In this document: positions 63,110 to 64,000 of the stretch, one piece after another
How the letters are laid out: every line of letters starts with the position of its first letter
Numbering within the stretch: position 1 is the stretch's first letter
NCBI RefSeq assembly: GCF_023701695.1
Contig: NZ_JAJOZC010000001.1
Location: 5,889,894-5,953,893, forward strand
Source: Streptomyces sp. RKAG290
Lineage (GTDB): Bacteria; Actinomycetota; Actinomycetes; Streptomycetales; Streptomycetaceae
Direction of reading: 5' to 3'
DNA length: 64,000 nt
Program-made: the position numbers and the translations under genes
Notes under the pieces: model-generated
Told to the model about the DNA's origin: nothing
Seen by the model: only the letters and a program-made list of their open reading frames with translations
Database searches by the model: none

Positions 63110-64000
63110 GTGATCACCGCTTCCGGCATCGAGCTGCGCGCCGGCGCCCGCATGCTCATCGAGTCCGCCTCCTTCCGCATCGCCAAGGGCGACCGCATCG
63201 GCCTCGTCGGCCGCAACGGAGCAGGCAAGACCACCCTCACCAAGTGCCTCGCAGGCGAGGGCACCCCCGCCGCCGGCACCATCACCCGCTCCGGCGAGGT
63301 CGGCTACCTCCCGCAGGACCCGCGCACCGGCGACCTCGACGTGCTCGCCAGGGACCGCATCCTCTCCGCCCGCGGCCTCGACGAGATCCTCCGCAAGATG
63401 CGCGAGAACGAGGAGCGGATGGCGAACGGCAAGGGCGCCACCCGCGAGAAGGCGATGAAGAAGTACGAGCGCCTGGAGACGGAGTTCCTCACCAAGGGCG
63501 GATACGCCGCCGAGGCCGAGGCCGCCACCATCGCCGCGGCCCTCAGCCTGCCCGACCGGGTGCTCGCCCAGCCGCTCCACACGCTCTCCGGTGGTCAGCG
63601 CCGCCGGGTCGAGCTGGCCAGGATCCTCTTCTCGGACGCCGACACACTGCTCCTGGACGAGCCCACCAACCACCTCGACGCCGACTCGATCGTCTGGCTG
63701 CGCGACTATCTCAAGAGCTACCGCGGCGGCTTCATCGTGATCTCCCACGACGTCGACCTGGTCGAGACCGTCGTCAACAAGGTCTTCTACCTCGACGCCA
63801 ACCGGTCGCAGATCGACGTCTACAACATGGGCTGGAAGCTCTACCAGCAGCAGCGCGAGGCCGACGAGAAGCGCCGCAAGCGCGAGCGGCAGAACGCCGA
63901 GAAGAAGGCCGCGACCCTCAACGCCCAGGCCGACAAGATGCGCGCCAAGGCCACCAAGACCGTGGCCGCGCAGAACATGGCCAAGCGCGCCGACCGGCTG
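63110..64000 (+). CDS. ABC-F family ATPase (5' part; continues beyond window)
   Basis: The first 297 residues are visible. The GTG at 63110 gives MITASGIELRAGARMLIESA. The first ABC domain has Walker A LVGRNGAGKTTLTKCLAG, the signature LSGGQRRRVELARILF, Walker B LLLDEPTNHLDADS and the H-loop VISHDVDLV. The charged linker (EKRRKRERQNAEKKAATL) begins near residue 250. ABC-F proteins act on the ribosome, some giving drug resistance and others translation rescue. The second ABC domain lies beyond the window. Confidence 0.93.
   Translation, partial: MITASGIELRAGARMLIESASFRIAKGDRIGLVGRNGAGKTTLTKCLAGEGTPAAGTITRSGEVGYLPQDPRTGDLDVLARDRILSARGLDEILRKMRENEERMANGKGATREKAMKKYERLETEFLTKGGYAAEAEAATIAAALSLPDRVLAQPLHTLSGGQRRRVELARILFSDADTLLLDEPTNHLDADSIVWLRDYLKSYRGGFIVISHDVDLVETVVNKVFYLDANRSQIDVYNMGWKLYQQQREADEKRRKRERQNAEKKAATLNAQADKMRAKATKTVAAQNMAKRADRL

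Overview
The window is high-GC (roughly 70% or more), densely packed DNA with strong third-position G/C bias, GTG and TTG starts, many ATGA/GTGA overlaps, a mycothiol-enzyme-like fold, ectABCD, an LAETG sortase substrate and a large cobalamin operon. Together these point to a chromosomal region of Streptomyces or a very close relative. From memory, the gene order from the phosphate transporter through the cobalamin genes and the LAETG protein to the ectoine genes resembles the SCO1845-SCO1867 stretch of S. coelicolor. I could not check this.

Layout. 1-9.3 kb and 17.2-21.5 kb form a split pectin/rhamnogalacturonan degradation region: a GH43 glycosidase end, a pectate lyase-pectin methylesterase fusion, a sugar-binding lipoprotein, a CE12 acetylesterase, PL1 and PL3 pectate lyases, an IclR regulator, a semialdehyde dehydrogenase and a DUF1349 protein. 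Between the two parts lie an ECF sigma/membrane partner pair, an XRE regulator, an AzgA-type purine permease, a class B penicillin-binding protein and a membrane protein/histidine kinase/response regulator operon. 21.6-30.3 kb is a mixed accessory stretch: peptidase E, an AraC relic, MFS pump with GlxA-like regulator, GNAT, DsbA/FrnE, class V aminotransferase, MarR with old yellow enzyme, and a VOC/DinB-type protein. 30.4-33.7 kb is ectABCD on the minus strand, ending in a 26-bp perfect hairpin. 34-37.8 kb holds an aminotransferase, an amidohydrolase and a sortase-anchored surface protein.

37.9-56.1 kb is corrin-ring synthesis: CobC-like, CbiX, a CbiG-CobJ fusion, CobL, CobM, CobI, CobB, CobO, a ChlI/ChlD-type chelatase, CobN, CobQ and CbiB. 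A cobalamin riboswitch heads the CbiB-CobQ-CobN operon, and a ZIP metal transporter sits inside the cluster. 56.2-64 kb holds a Pit phosphate transporter with a PHO-box-like promoter, an aldolase, a hydrolase, a VOC protein, a YpfJ-type protease and the start of an ABC-F protein preceded by a short, apparently leaderless upstream ORF.

The strongest non-textbook signal is technical or mutational. At least eleven one-base frame breaks in nine genes, including ectB, are each repaired by adding one G to the + strand, usually in a G run. They look like systematic consensus deletions rather than real pseudogenes. The best biological candidates for follow-up are the leaderless uORF before the ABC-F gene, a 181-bp MITE-like palindrome that supplies a lyase stop codon, and a REP-like repeat inserted in frame in cobB. 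I found no RNA genes other than the riboswitch, no CRISPR array, no prophage and no clearly unprecedented defence or secretion system.
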